From NCBI GenBank assembly GCA_003162495.1, contig PMOF01000085.1:2613-20276 (forward strand): a DNA stretch of 17,664 bases, written 5' to 3'. How positions within the stretch are numbered: the first letter of the stretch is position 1; each line of letters opens with the position of its first letter. Below the pieces are notes generated by a model. It ran no database searches. It was given only the letters and a program-made list of their open reading frames with translations, and was not told the origin of the DNA. The stretch comes from Acidobacteriaceae bacterium. GTDB taxonomy: Bacteria > Acidobacteriota > Terriglobia > Terriglobales > Acidobacteriaceae. Positions 7,929-14,576 of this stretch are shown here, piece by piece. A program made the translations under genes and the position numbers.

Positions 7929-8005
7929 GCGCCCGTAGCTCAGCTGGATAGAGCGAACGCCTCCGGAGCGTTAGGTCGGGAGTTCGAATCTCTCCGGGCG
8001 CACCA
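7929..8005 (+). tRNA. tRNA-Arg (anticodon CCG), CCA encoded
   Basis: A full cloverleaf can be drawn. The acceptor stem GCGCCCG (7929-7935) pairs with CGGGCGC (7995-8001), the D stem is GCTC/GAGC, and the anticodon stem AACGC/GCGTT encloses loop CTCCGGA with anticodon CCG. The T arm GGGAG-TTCGAAT-CTCTC has one non-Watson-Crick position. The discriminator A and CCA end are encoded (8002-8005). It reads CGG arginine codons. It stands alone, with a terminator about 30 nt downstream. Confidence 0.97.
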
Positions 8006-8035
8006 TAATTAGAAATCAGAAATCAGAGATCAGGC

Positions 8036-8067
8036 GAGGCCGCTTGATGGCGTGGGCCTCAGTTTTT
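8036..8067 (+). terminator. Rho-independent terminator after tRNA-Arg
   Basis: GAGGCC (8036-8041) pairs with GGCCTC (8055-8060) across a 13-nt loop, followed by AGTTTTT. Position just after the tRNA fits. Between the tRNA and this stem lie three imperfect copies of a 7-mer, AAATCAG. Confidence 0.65.
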
Positions 8068-8166
8068 CCTGCACCACAATCTCTCTTTCTGCGCCGGGGT
8101 AGCATCCCCTTCAGTCCGATTCGCGGGACCGCTCCCTTTCACCTGTCCCCTCTGCCGATGGAAGTG

Positions 8167-8355
8167 TCAGGCGGCGGTCGGAAAATTGTCGTCGCTGCGA
8201 CCTGAGGTTTCGCGGCTCTCCCAGCTGAAACTCATCTGCAAGGCCGCGAAATCTACCGGGTGGCCGCCGCTGTCAAAAAAAGATTCCTGCTGTGCGATCC
8301 AGGCAACGTTTGCCAGATGCGTAACGATGCTTAAGGCATTTTCGTTATTCTTCAT
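8167..8355 (-). CDS. Small hypothetical protein, 62 residues
   Basis: I do not recognise this protein. The case for a real gene is the translation start: a strong AAGGAG Shine-Dalgarno lies 7 nt before the ATG on the minus strand, the best site in this part of the window. The product starts MKNNENALSIVTHLANVAWIA, has one modestly hydrophobic helix-like stretch (about 8-21) and a polar, Ser-rich C-terminus ending NFPTAA. There is no signal peptide, Cys pair or known motif. It is divergent from the seven-helix membrane protein gene and stands opposite to the tRNA. A plus-strand frame over the same bases (8186-8398) lacks such a start and is judged a shadow. Confidence 0.6.
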   Translation of the reverse strand: MKNNENALSIVTHLANVAWIAQQESFFDSGGHPVDFAALQMSFSWESRETSGRSDDNFPTAA

Positions 8356-8530
8356 GGTAAAACTCCTTCATGGAAGTAAACCGGGCACGGCGCAATAAAT
8401 TCCCGGGCGCAAACAAAAACATGCGCGCGGTGCCGGACCTCGGCCCGCATTGCGCTCCATGGGCGGCCAAAATGTCCTAGACTGGGTTCTGGCTCAGCTC
8501 CGTGCAGGGGCGTGCAATGCAAAGGAGTTC

Positions 8531-9325
8531 ATGCACTCTAATTTTGCTTTTTCAGCGGCTCAGGTTCTTTGGACGCTGACGTTTGCCGCGCTGCTGGTGT
8601 TGCTCGTGGTGTTGCTGGGCCGAGATCGCGCGCGCCGGTTTCCGTGGTTCACAAGCAGCATCGTGCTGGTGGCGCTGCGGCTGCTGGGCAGCCGGCTGCT
8701 GACGGGGCGTCTGCCGCCGCTGACGCTCAACGAAATCTTCATTACCCTTGAGGATCTGACCGCGATTGTGAGCCTGCTGGTGCTGGTGGAGCTGACCCGC
8801 CGGGCCTTTGCGGGCGCTGCGCGTCGCCTCTGGATAGGGTGGGCGCTGGTGACGGTGGCCGTGGCTGCCTGCCTGCTGTGGGTTTGGGGCCCATGGCCGC
8901 CGTGGAAGACGCTGACCGCAGACTCCACTCTGGCCACACTCCGCCTGATGCAATTTGCAGCCGAAAAGGGCGACATGCTGGCCGACTTGCTCGCGGTGGA
9001 GGCGGGCCTATTGGTGGCGGCGCTTGGCAGCCGCTTCAAGGCCGGCTGGCGGAGCCATCCGCAGCGCATCCTGATCGGCCTCTCGACCGTGGCTATCGCG
9101 CAACTATCGGTGCAGGGGATTTGGCAGTTGATCGCCCTCAAAGCCGCGCCGCACAATGTGGCGGAGTATGAGCGCATTTTGGGTTTGGGCAGCAAGCTGG
9201 TCAACGCCAACAAGGCTGTGTATGTGCTGGTGCTGGTTTGGTGGATCGCTTGTCTGTGGAAGGACGAGCCGGGTGCGCCAGTCATCGCAGCCGAGCCGGC
9301 TCTATCGGAGGGAGGCGGAGCCTAA
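8531..9325 (+). CDS. Seven-helix integral membrane protein of unknown function
   Basis: This 264-residue protein is dominated by hydrophobic helices at roughly residues 8-30, 39-57, 66-88, 101-120, 147-167, 178-203 and 226-243, ending in a short acidic, Ala/Gly-rich tail. I see no transporter, sensor kinase or enzyme motif. The segment RLPPLTLNEIFITLEDL before helix 3 and WVWGPWPPWKTL after helix 4 are the most distinctive parts. I chose ATG 8531, which has AAAGGAG just upstream (close spacing, 3 nt); earlier in-frame starts at 8450 (TTG) and 8459 (ATG) would add a poor-looking 24-27 residues without a Shine-Dalgarno. It stands alone, divergent from the 62-residue gene and convergent with msrA, with the inverted-repeat element between. 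I have the impression that similar orphan membrane proteins occur in other Acidobacteriota, but no homologue was checked. Confidence 0.8.
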   Translation: MHSNFAFSAAQVLWTLTFAALLVLLVVLLGRDRARRFPWFTSSIVLVALRLLGSRLLTGRLPPLTLNEIFITLEDLTAIVSLLVLVELTRRAFAGAARRLWIGWALVTVAVAACLLWVWGPWPPWKTLTADSTLATLRLMQFAAEKGDMLADLLAVEAGLLVAALGSRFKAGWRSHPQRILIGLSTVAIAQLSVQGIWQLIALKAAPHNVAEYERILGLGSKLVNANKAVYVLVLVWWIACLWKDEPGAPVIAAEPALSEGGGA

Positions 9326-9452
9326 ACCCCCGCATAAGCTCGGAAGAATCAACGCGGCTTTAACCCCGGAGGCACATTCACCTGAATTCCTGGTTTTCCT
9401 CAGCCTCTAAAGCGGCGCCGTTTTGAAGCGCGCCCTCGTTCAAACCGCCTCC

Positions 9453-9586
9453 AGGAGCATGTTGAAAAACTCCCCTTGGATGAAGGGTACGGGCTTCAGC
9501 CCGTACATAAGCCCAGAGGAATGAGTAGGGCTTAGCCCCTGAGGTTCAAATGTCGGGGCCTCCAAAGCTTCTTCAACAAGCTCCTA
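9453..9586. repeat. Dispersed inverted-repeat element, copy A (MITE- or REP-like)
   Basis: The element is bounded by a 14-bp terminal inverted repeat: AGGAGCATGTTGAA (9453-9466) and TTCAACAAGCTCCT (9572-9585), one mismatch. It contains a perfect palindrome GTACGGGCT/AGCCCGTAC (9487-9506) and a second stem GGGC-TTA-GCCC (about 9529-9539). Its first 100 bp match the sequence at 17564-17664 with about 11 substitutions and one indel. It lies between two convergent genes and codes for nothing, so it resembles a non-autonomous mobile element; it could also act as a two-way transcription stop. No transposase is in the window. Confidence 0.85.
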
Positions 9587-10063
9587 AATATGGCAGCTAG
9601 CCTGCCCGCGCTTTTCCAGATAGCGCTGGTGGTATTCCTCGGCCCGCCAAAAGGTCTGCGCAGGCTCGACCTTGGTCACAATGCGCTTGGGTTTAAAGCG
9701 TCCCGCGGCGCTGAGCTCGTCGATCTTGGCCTGGGCCCGCGCCTGCTGCTCAGCGGAATGGAAGAAGATGGCCGAGCGGTATTGCGTGCCCCAGTCCGGC
9801 CCCTGGCGATTGAGGGTCGTCGGGTCGTGCAGGGCAAAGAAGGCGTCGAGCAGCTGCTCAAAACTCACCCGGGCCGGATCGAAGTCAAGCTCCACAACCT
9901 CGGCGTGGCCGGTCGAGTCGGTGCAGACGTCCTGGTAGCTGGGCTGGGCCAGCGCGCCGCCCTCATAGCCCACCGCGGTTGCGGTCACGCCGGGGATCGC
10001 GGCAAAGGCGGCTTCCACGCCCCAGAAACACCCGGCTCCGAAAGTTGCTTTTTCAGTGCTCAT
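9584..10063 (-). CDS. msrA: Peptide-methionine (S)-S-oxide reductase
   Basis: The 159-residue product repairs oxidised methionine (S-sulfoxide) in proteins, using thioredoxin. The family signature GAGCFWG carries the catalytic Cys12; VGYEGG (31-36), CTDSTGHAEVVE (47-58), DPARVSFEQLLDAFFALHDPTT and YRSAIFFHS all follow the MsrA pattern. Further cysteines at 47 and 157 (third from the end) could act as recycling cysteines. I chose ATG 10063 because the family starts a few residues before GCFWG; the longer frame to a GTG at 10141 adds 26 residues with no family match. It is the last gene of the minus-strand block, 153 bp after rluB. Its stop codon (9584-9586) lies on the end of the repeat element. 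Confidence 0.95.
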   Translation of the reverse strand: MSTEKATFGAGCFWGVEAAFAAIPGVTATAVGYEGGALAQPSYQDVCTDSTGHAEVVELDFDPARVSFEQLLDAFFALHDPTTLNRQGPDWGTQYRSAIFFHSAEQQARAQAKIDELSAAGRFKPKRIVTKVEPAQTFWRAEEYHQRYLEKRGQASCHI

Positions 10064-10216
10064 ATTTCTAAAGATACGCGGAATTTGCCGTGGTAACAAT
10101 TTTCCAAATTCAGGCTGTGAGGCCTTCTCCGCGAGGCTCACCGTCGCTGCGGCTCACGTCGGCGGCGGAAACCTGCGCGTCTCCGCCTCCCGGACAAAAC
10201 ACATTTCAAAAACCGA
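10064..10216. other. Intergenic region between rluB and msrA
   Basis: There is no gene here. On the minus strand a GGCGGA/TCCGCC stem (about 10148-10172) follows the rluB stop but lacks a T-tract. The phrase GGCTCAC plus GTCG occurs twice (about 10135-10165) as an imperfect direct repeat. No clear msrA promoter was found. Confidence 0.4.
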
Positions 10217-12547
10217 TCAGTCTCGCTTCTTGCCGCCGCCGGAAGGGCCGCCGGAACGTTTGCCGAACGAGCGAGGACCGGAGCCGGAAGGCTTGCCCTT
10301 GTAGCCCGATTTCGAGAAACCGCCCGGCTTGGGCTTTGAGTGGTTCCCGGAAGGGGGTTTGCCCGGACCGAAGCTGGGCCTCGGCTTCCAGCCCGTTTTT
10401 CCTGCTGGGCGCGGACCAGAACCTGCTGCTGGCGCGGAGCGCGAGCTGCCCACTGGCTTGCCGGACTTCCACCCCCCGGACGAAGACCTGTCCGCACCCC
10501 CGGGTTTCCTGCTGGGGCGCGCGCCCCCGGGGCGTGGCTTTCCGCTGCTGGTGGTGAATGGCCGCGCTAGTCCGCCCTGGGAGCGGAAGGGTTTCCCGGC
10601 GCTTGACCGGCCCGGGCCGGAGCCCGAGCGGTCCGGGCCAAAACCGGACCGTCCGGAAGCCGGACGGGAATAGGGTGCGTCGGAACCCGGCGCGCCGGGA
10701 CGGCTGGGGCGATCAAACCTTGGACGGTCGAAGCCGGGCCGCGATGAACCGGGCCTTCCCGCGTTGGGGCGTGGTGAATAAGGCCGGGCCGCGCCGGGCC
10801 CACTCGAGGTCGGCCGACTCGCCCCGTGGATCTCCTCAATGTGAAGGTTCGGCGGCCTCACCGGCCCAAAATCCTCATCGCGCGCAGGTGCAGATTCGTG
10901 GCGCGGAGCGACGGGTCGCTTGAAAGGCGGACGGTCGCTGCCGCCCGGCCTGGGCCAGCTTGGCCTGCCGGGAGCCGACTTCCCGAACGCCGGCTTGCCT
11001 CCGTAAGTTTTTCCAGCCGCAGGCCGATCCCCAAATGGCCGCGCGCCCGCAGGTTTGGGCGCAAATCTTTGCTCTGAGGCGGGCTTGCCTGCATAAGGCT
11101 TGCGAGCGGGTGGCTTATCCCGAAAGGAGCCGCCGGCTGCCGGACGCGCGTCTTTCTTCCACGCCGGCCGCGAAGGTCCGAAGTCCCTGCCTGCCGGACG
11201 AATCGAGCGCAGATTATCGTCGCCGGGCCGATCTGTCCGAGTGGCCCCGGCTGTTCCGCCCCGGAAGCCGCCGCTTCTCTGCTCTCCAGTTCGCGGTTCC
11301 CGGCCGACCCGTGATTCACGGGGCCGGCCTTCACCGCTCCGGCTCTCAAACGCCCGCTTGGGCCGATAATCTTTCGAGCCCTCTGCGGACCGTGGCGGCT
11401 TGGGGCGGAAAGCGGGCTTCTCCGCGGGCAGCGAATCAATCAGATTTCGGCGCCGAATCTCTTTGGATTTGGGCGTGCGTAATGTGCCGTCGGCGGCCTT
11501 GCGCAGCAGCATGAGTTCCTGCGCATCCAGCTCGCGCAGGTTGCCTGGCTCCTGATCCAGAATCAGCGGGCCGTAGCCCACGCGGCGTATTTTTTCTACG
11601 AAGTGGCCGATCTCCTCAAACATCTTGCGCAGTTCGCGGTTGCGTCCCTCGATCAGAACCACCTCATACCAGGGATTGTCGCCCTGGCGAACCTGTCGGA
11701 TCCGCGCCGGTGAAGTGCGAACCCGGTCAGATCCTGGCTTACCACGCTCAATGGCCACGCCGCCGCGCAGAATGTCGAGTTCGGCCTCGGTGGGCTGGCC
11801 GGCAACTTTCACCAGGTAGGTTTTCTCCACTCCGGCTGCGGCGCGTGTCAGGCGGTTGGCAAGTTCGCCGTCGTTGGTCACCAGCAGCAGGCCTTCGCTC
11901 AAGTAGTCCAGGCGGCCCACCGGGTAGAGGCGCTCGCGCATCTTGTCAAAGAACTGCATCACCGTCGGCCGTCCCTCGGGATCCTTGACCGTGGTCACGA
12001 ATCCGCGCGGTTTATTCAGGACAAAGTAGCGCTGGCGCTCGGCGCCCTGCAGCAGCTTGCCGTCCACGCGAATGTGATCGCGGCCCGCGTCGGCCTTGGT
12101 GCCCAGCTCCGTGATCACTTTACCGTTCACCTGCACCCGGCCTTGCTCGATCATTTCCTCGGCCTTGCGGCGGCTCGCCACGCCCGCCTTGGCCAGGATT
12201 TTCTGCAGTCGCTCGAGGTTGGCCGGGGGGCGCGGCTTGGGAGTGAATGTGGGCTCGGATTCTTCGCCTTCGTCGGCGTCCCTGGACTCGCCGCCGTCCT
12301 CAGCTTTTACTTCGGCATCGACCTCAGTCTGCGCGTCAGAGGCGGCTTCGATTTCCGATTCTGCTTCAGTGCCCGCCTGCGATTCAAGCGCGGTCTTCCC
12401 TTCGCCGTCAGTTTCGTCGCCGATGGGGTCTTGGATTTCAGGAGTGGCTTCTGGTTTCAGTTCGGCTGAGTCAGCCTTCGGTTTAGCGGTCTTTCTGGTC
12501 TTCTTCGGCGCGGGAGGCTTCTTGGTGGTGGATTTCTTCGTTGTCAT
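10217..12547 (-). CDS. rluB: 23S rRNA pseudouridine synthase (RluB-type) with long disordered extensions
   Basis: The 776-residue product should isomerise a uridine in 23S rRNA (RluB acts at 2605 in E. coli). The core is conventional: an S4 RNA-binding domain (LERLQKILAKAGVASRRKAEE, from 111) and an RsuA/RluB catalytic domain with GRLDYLSEGLLLVTNDGELA (211-230; catalytic Asp214) and the late motif EGRNRELRKMFEEIGH (300-315). Around this are a Lys-rich start (1-25), an acidic stretch (about 26-100) and a 410-residue Arg/Gly/Pro/Ser-rich tail (about 365-776), making it two to three times the usual length. I chose ATG 12547: a longer frame to 12718 gives only Arg/Pro-rich translation of scpB in another frame. 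It overlaps scpB by 65 nt, which implies co-transcription and perhaps coupled translation. Confidence 0.9.
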   Translation of the reverse strand: MTTKKSTTKKPPAPKKTRKTAKPKADSAELKPEATPEIQDPIGDETDGEGKTALESQAGTEAESEIEAASDAQTEVDAEVKAEDGGESRDADEGEESEPTFTPKPRPPANLERLQKILAKAGVASRRKAEEMIEQGRVQVNGKVITELGTKADAGRDHIRVDGKLLQGAERQRYFVLNKPRGFVTTVKDPEGRPTVMQFFDKMRERLYPVGRLDYLSEGLLLVTNDGELANRLTRAAAGVEKTYLVKVAGQPTEAELDILRGGVAIERGKPGSDRVRTSPARIRQVRQGDNPWYEVVLIEGRNRELRKMFEEIGHFVEKIRRVGYGPLILDQEPGNLRELDAQELMLLRKAADGTLRTPKSKEIRRRNLIDSLPAEKPAFRPKPPRSAEGSKDYRPKRAFESRSGEGRPRESRVGREPRTGEQRSGGFRGGTAGATRTDRPGDDNLRSIRPAGRDFGPSRPAWKKDARPAAGGSFRDKPPARKPYAGKPASEQRFAPKPAGARPFGDRPAAGKTYGGKPAFGKSAPGRPSWPRPGGSDRPPFKRPVAPRHESAPARDEDFGPVRPPNLHIEEIHGASRPTSSGPGAARPYSPRPNAGRPGSSRPGFDRPRFDRPSRPGAPGSDAPYSRPASGRSGFGPDRSGSGPGRSSAGKPFRSQGGLARPFTTSSGKPRPGGARPSRKPGGADRSSSGGWKSGKPVGSSRSAPAAGSGPRPAGKTGWKPRPSFGPGKPPSGNHSKPKPGGFSKSGYKGKPSGSGPRSFGKRSGGPSGGGKKRD

Positions 12548-13706
12548 GGGAGAACGTCTCAATTTCTGCCTGTTCTGGGGCGGGGGGCGCAGCAGGCGCG
12601 GCGGCCTTTGCTGGGGTTGGCGTTGTGTTACGGGCCGCCGTCTCGGCGGTCTGTTTAGTGTTCGGGGTTGCAGGCGCGGCGTCGAAGGACTCGCCGGTCG
12701 AGTCCTCGCCAGTTTCATCCAGTTCCAGATTCAGGTTCATGTCTGTATAGGAGGGGTTCCCGAACTCAAGCTCTTCACTGGAATCGGATGCGGATTCCGG
12801 TTCGTCCAGTTCCATGGCGGCCATCTTTTCGAACTCCTCCATAGAGGGCAACTCGGCCACGTCTTTGAGGCCGAAGCGGAGCAGGAACTCGCGCGTGGTT
12901 TTGTAGAGGATGGGCCGGCCAATCACCTGCTTGCGCCCGGCCGTGGCGATCAGCTTGCGCGCCAGCAGCGAACCAAAGACACCGGACGAATCGACGCCGC
13001 GAATCTCGTTCACTTCAGGCGCCGTCACCGGCTGCTTGTAGGCGATCACAGCCAGCGTTTCAAGAGCCGGCAGGGAAAGCTTGAGCGCCGGCTTGAGGCT
13101 CCTGACGAAAAGCCGCACCGCGTCGTGGCACTCCGGTTTGGTGGCCATGCGGTATCCGCCGGCAATCTCGCGAATCTCAATCCCGCGGCCATCGGCAGCA
13201 TAGGTGGCAATCAGTTCGTCGATCAGCGTGCGCAGAATGCCGCGAACTTCACGGTCGCGCAGCCGGGCCATGCGCTTGGCTTCAAGATCAGGATCGGGAG
13301 CGGCTTCGGTGCTGTCGGGACTCGCTTCGGCGCTCGCTTCCGGGACGGAGTCCGGATTCGTTTCCGAGCTGCGGTCGGCATATGAAACAACGTCAGAAAC
13401 GCCGACGGTCTCCCTCGCCGGACCGGCCGCCTCATAGGGCGGCTCACCTGCCGCCGAGCCTGCCAGTGTGGGATGCAAGCCGAGGTAATCGAACTCGTGA
13501 GGCAGCAGCGGCAAGGTGTCCGCTGCTTGTTCCTGGTTGGCTTGAGCGCCGCTCGATTGGGCTGCGGAGTCAAGGGCGCCGGCATCGGCGGCTTGTTCCG
13601 CTTTCCAGGCCAGGGCCTCGTCGGCAAAGAGGGCGGCGAGCTGGGCCAGGGTAACCGGCTCCTCCGCGGCGTAGATGACAGCTTCCAGCTTGGCTTTCAG
13701 GCTCAT
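12483..13706 (-). CDS. scpB: Segregation and condensation protein B with internal insertion and long tail
   Basis: ScpB is the winged-helix kleisin partner of SMC-ScpA in chromosome condensation. The 407 residues are about twice the usual 180-220. The N-terminal MSLKAKLEAVIYAAEEPVTLAQLAALF (1-27) is typical, but a low-complexity insertion rich in Ala, Glu, Ser and Pro (about 31-145) separates it from the rest of the first winged-helix domain (DREVRGILRTLIDELIATY to GGYRMATKPE). The second winged-helix domain is intact: LSLPALETLAVIAYKQPVT (210-228), EIRGVDSSGVF (234-244), GRPILYKTTREFLLRFGL (263-280). An acidic and Ala/Pro-rich tail (about 300-407) follows. It is transcribed after the toxin gene with 185 bp between, and its 3' end overlaps rluB. 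Confidence 0.92.
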   Translation of the reverse strand: MSLKAKLEAVIYAAEEPVTLAQLAALFADEALAWKAEQAADAGALDSAAQSSGAQANQEQAADTLPLLPHEFDYLGLHPTLAGSAAGEPPYEAAGPARETVGVSDVVSYADRSSETNPDSVPEASAEASPDSTEAAPDPDLEAKRMARLRDREVRGILRTLIDELIATYAADGRGIEIREIAGGYRMATKPECHDAVRLFVRSLKPALKLSLPALETLAVIAYKQPVTAPEVNEIRGVDSSGVFGSLLARKLIATAGRKQVIGRPILYKTTREFLLRFGLKDVAELPSMEEFEKMAAMELDEPESASDSSEELEFGNPSYTDMNLNLELDETGEDSTGESFDAAPATPNTKQTAETAARNTTPTPAKAAAPAAPPAPEQAEIETFSHDNEEIHHQEASRAEEDQKDR

Positions 13707-13891
13707 TCTGCAATAGGTACCTCAATTATGGTACCGGAAGCGGGAGCCGCATGCGTGCGAATCAAAGCGCAAAGCCAGTGGCGATCTGGAAAAACTGCGC
13801 CCAGCATCGCCCTGCGCCGAAAACGCAGCATCGGCAGCTGCTCAACGCATCCTGAGCTTCAACAACCGTTTGGCCTGTGACAAAGGCTCTC
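13707..13891. other. Intergenic region between toxin gene and scpB
   Basis: The 185 bp hold no convincing gene. Near scpB, GGTACC occurs twice with 8 bp between (about 13717-13736), which can form a small hairpin. On the minus strand a GAGG is 13 nt from the scpB ATG, too far for a good ribosome site. The stretch may be what is left of the original scpA-scpB junction. Confidence 0.4.
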
Positions 13892-14284
13892 TCAGCGCGC
13901 AGCAGTGTGTTCGGCAAACCAGAGAGCTAATTCGGCCTCAGTAATCTCGCCGGCAGCGAGGCCAAGAATGGTGAGGTACGCGTCTTCCTGGCTCGCAGTG
14001 ACTTCCAAACCGTTGGCATCGAGAAAGGCAAACGAGACCAGTAGGGCCGTGCGCTTGTTGCCGTCAATAAATGGATGATTTTGAGAGATGCCGAAGGCGT
14101 AAGCCGCGGCTAGAACGGGGAGCGATGGCGCGGATTCAGCGTACGCCCAGATGTTTTTAGCGCGCGCCAGGGCGGACTCCAGCAATCCAGTGTCTCGGAC
14201 CCCCATCGATCCGCCATGCGCCGCAATCGAAAGATCGTGCGCAATCACTGCATCGACGGCTACCATCCAAAGCGGTTGTTCCAT
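13892..14284 (-). CDS. doc: Doc/Fic-family (death-on-curing) toxin
   Basis: The 130-residue protein carries the Doc variant of the Fic motif, HPFIDGNKRT (His70 to Thr79 from this start), where Lys replaces the second Gly of true Fic AMP transferases. Known Doc toxins phosphorylate EF-Tu and arrest translation, so kinase rather than AMPylation activity is expected. GVRDTGLLESALARAKN (about 28-44) and AAAYAFGISQNHPF are also typical. Length is normal and no disruption is seen, so it is probably active. ATG 14284 gives a TGATG junction with the antitoxin stop; GTG 14287 would give a GTGA overlap and one more residue. Either arrangement couples translation to the antitoxin. The pair interrupts the scpA-scpB cluster. 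Confidence 0.92.
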   Translation of the reverse strand: MEQPLWMVAVDAVIAHDLSIAAHGGSMGVRDTGLLESALARAKNIWAYAESAPSLPVLAAAYAFGISQNHPFIDGNKRTALLVSFAFLDANGLEVTASQEDAYLTILGLAAGEITEAELALWFAEHTAAR

Positions 14285-14511
14285 CACTCCGCCAGCTTCA
14301 GCAACGCATCGCGATACTTCCGCATCACGCGCTCAGTGGCTTCCAACTTGCGCTCGAATTCGTTGTCGTAAGGGGTCAGGTGCGCGCCGTATGGGGTTTC
14401 AGATAGGCAGATCGTGTCGCCCTTCGCGACGTTGAGGCGGGCCAGTGTCTCTTTGGGCAGAATAATGCCCGCTGAGTTGCCGATGGCGATGATTTTGGTG
14501 GTCGTAGGCAT
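14284..14511 (-). CDS. AbrB/MazE/SpoVT-type antitoxin
   Basis: The 75-residue protein has the swapped-hairpin AbrB fold signature in its first half: KIIAIGNSAGIILPKETLARLNVAKGDTICL (6-36). The second half (LEATERVMRKYRDALLKLAE) is a charged helix suited to wrapping the toxin. It should neutralise the Doc toxin beside it and repress their shared promoter. The Shine-Dalgarno is very strong (AGGAGG, 7 nt before ATG), fitting higher synthesis of antitoxin than toxin. An AT-rich inverted repeat overlapping a -10 box lies 25-45 bp upstream. Doc is classically paired with Phd; AbrB-type partners are also known in databases. Confidence 0.9.
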   Translation of the reverse strand: MPTTTKIIAIGNSAGIILPKETLARLNVAKGDTICLSETPYGAHLTPYDNEFERKLEATERVMRKYRDALLKLAE

Positions 14512-14535
14512 GGGGAAACCTCCTCAAAGGTCTCC

Positions 14536-14553
14536 AGTATAACATAAGTTATA
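14536..14553 (-). promoter_or_regulatory. Promoter/operator of the toxin-antitoxin pair
   Basis: TATAAC (14538-14543) and GTTATA (14548-14553) form a perfect inverted repeat around ATAA. On the minus strand this includes an extended -10 element, TG-T-TATACT (TATACT at 14536-14541), about 25 bp before the antitoxin ATG. Such a symmetric site over the -10 fits binding by the antitoxin dimer for autorepression. It is a clear AT-rich island in GC-rich surroundings. Confidence 0.6.
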
Positions 14554-14576
14554 ACGTAGTTCCCGATCCAGAACGC

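Noticed and set aside
8006..8170. Integrated element attachment site after tRNA-Arg
   Set aside because: No integrase gene and no repeated tRNA 3' end were found in the window.
9400..9425. Self-complementary CGGCGCCG followed by TTTT after the membrane protein gene
   Set aside because: The palindrome leaves no room for a loop, so it is not a usable terminator hairpin.
10217..11400. Dense short repeats in the rluB 3' part considered as a mobile or CRISPR-like repeat
   Set aside because: They are imperfect codon-level repeats of Arg, Pro and Gly in one open frame, explained by the protein tail.
12548..12718. Longer rluB start at 12718
   Set aside because: The added 57 residues are almost only Arg, Pro and Gln, the typical result of reading scpB in another frame, and it would raise the overlap to 236 nt.
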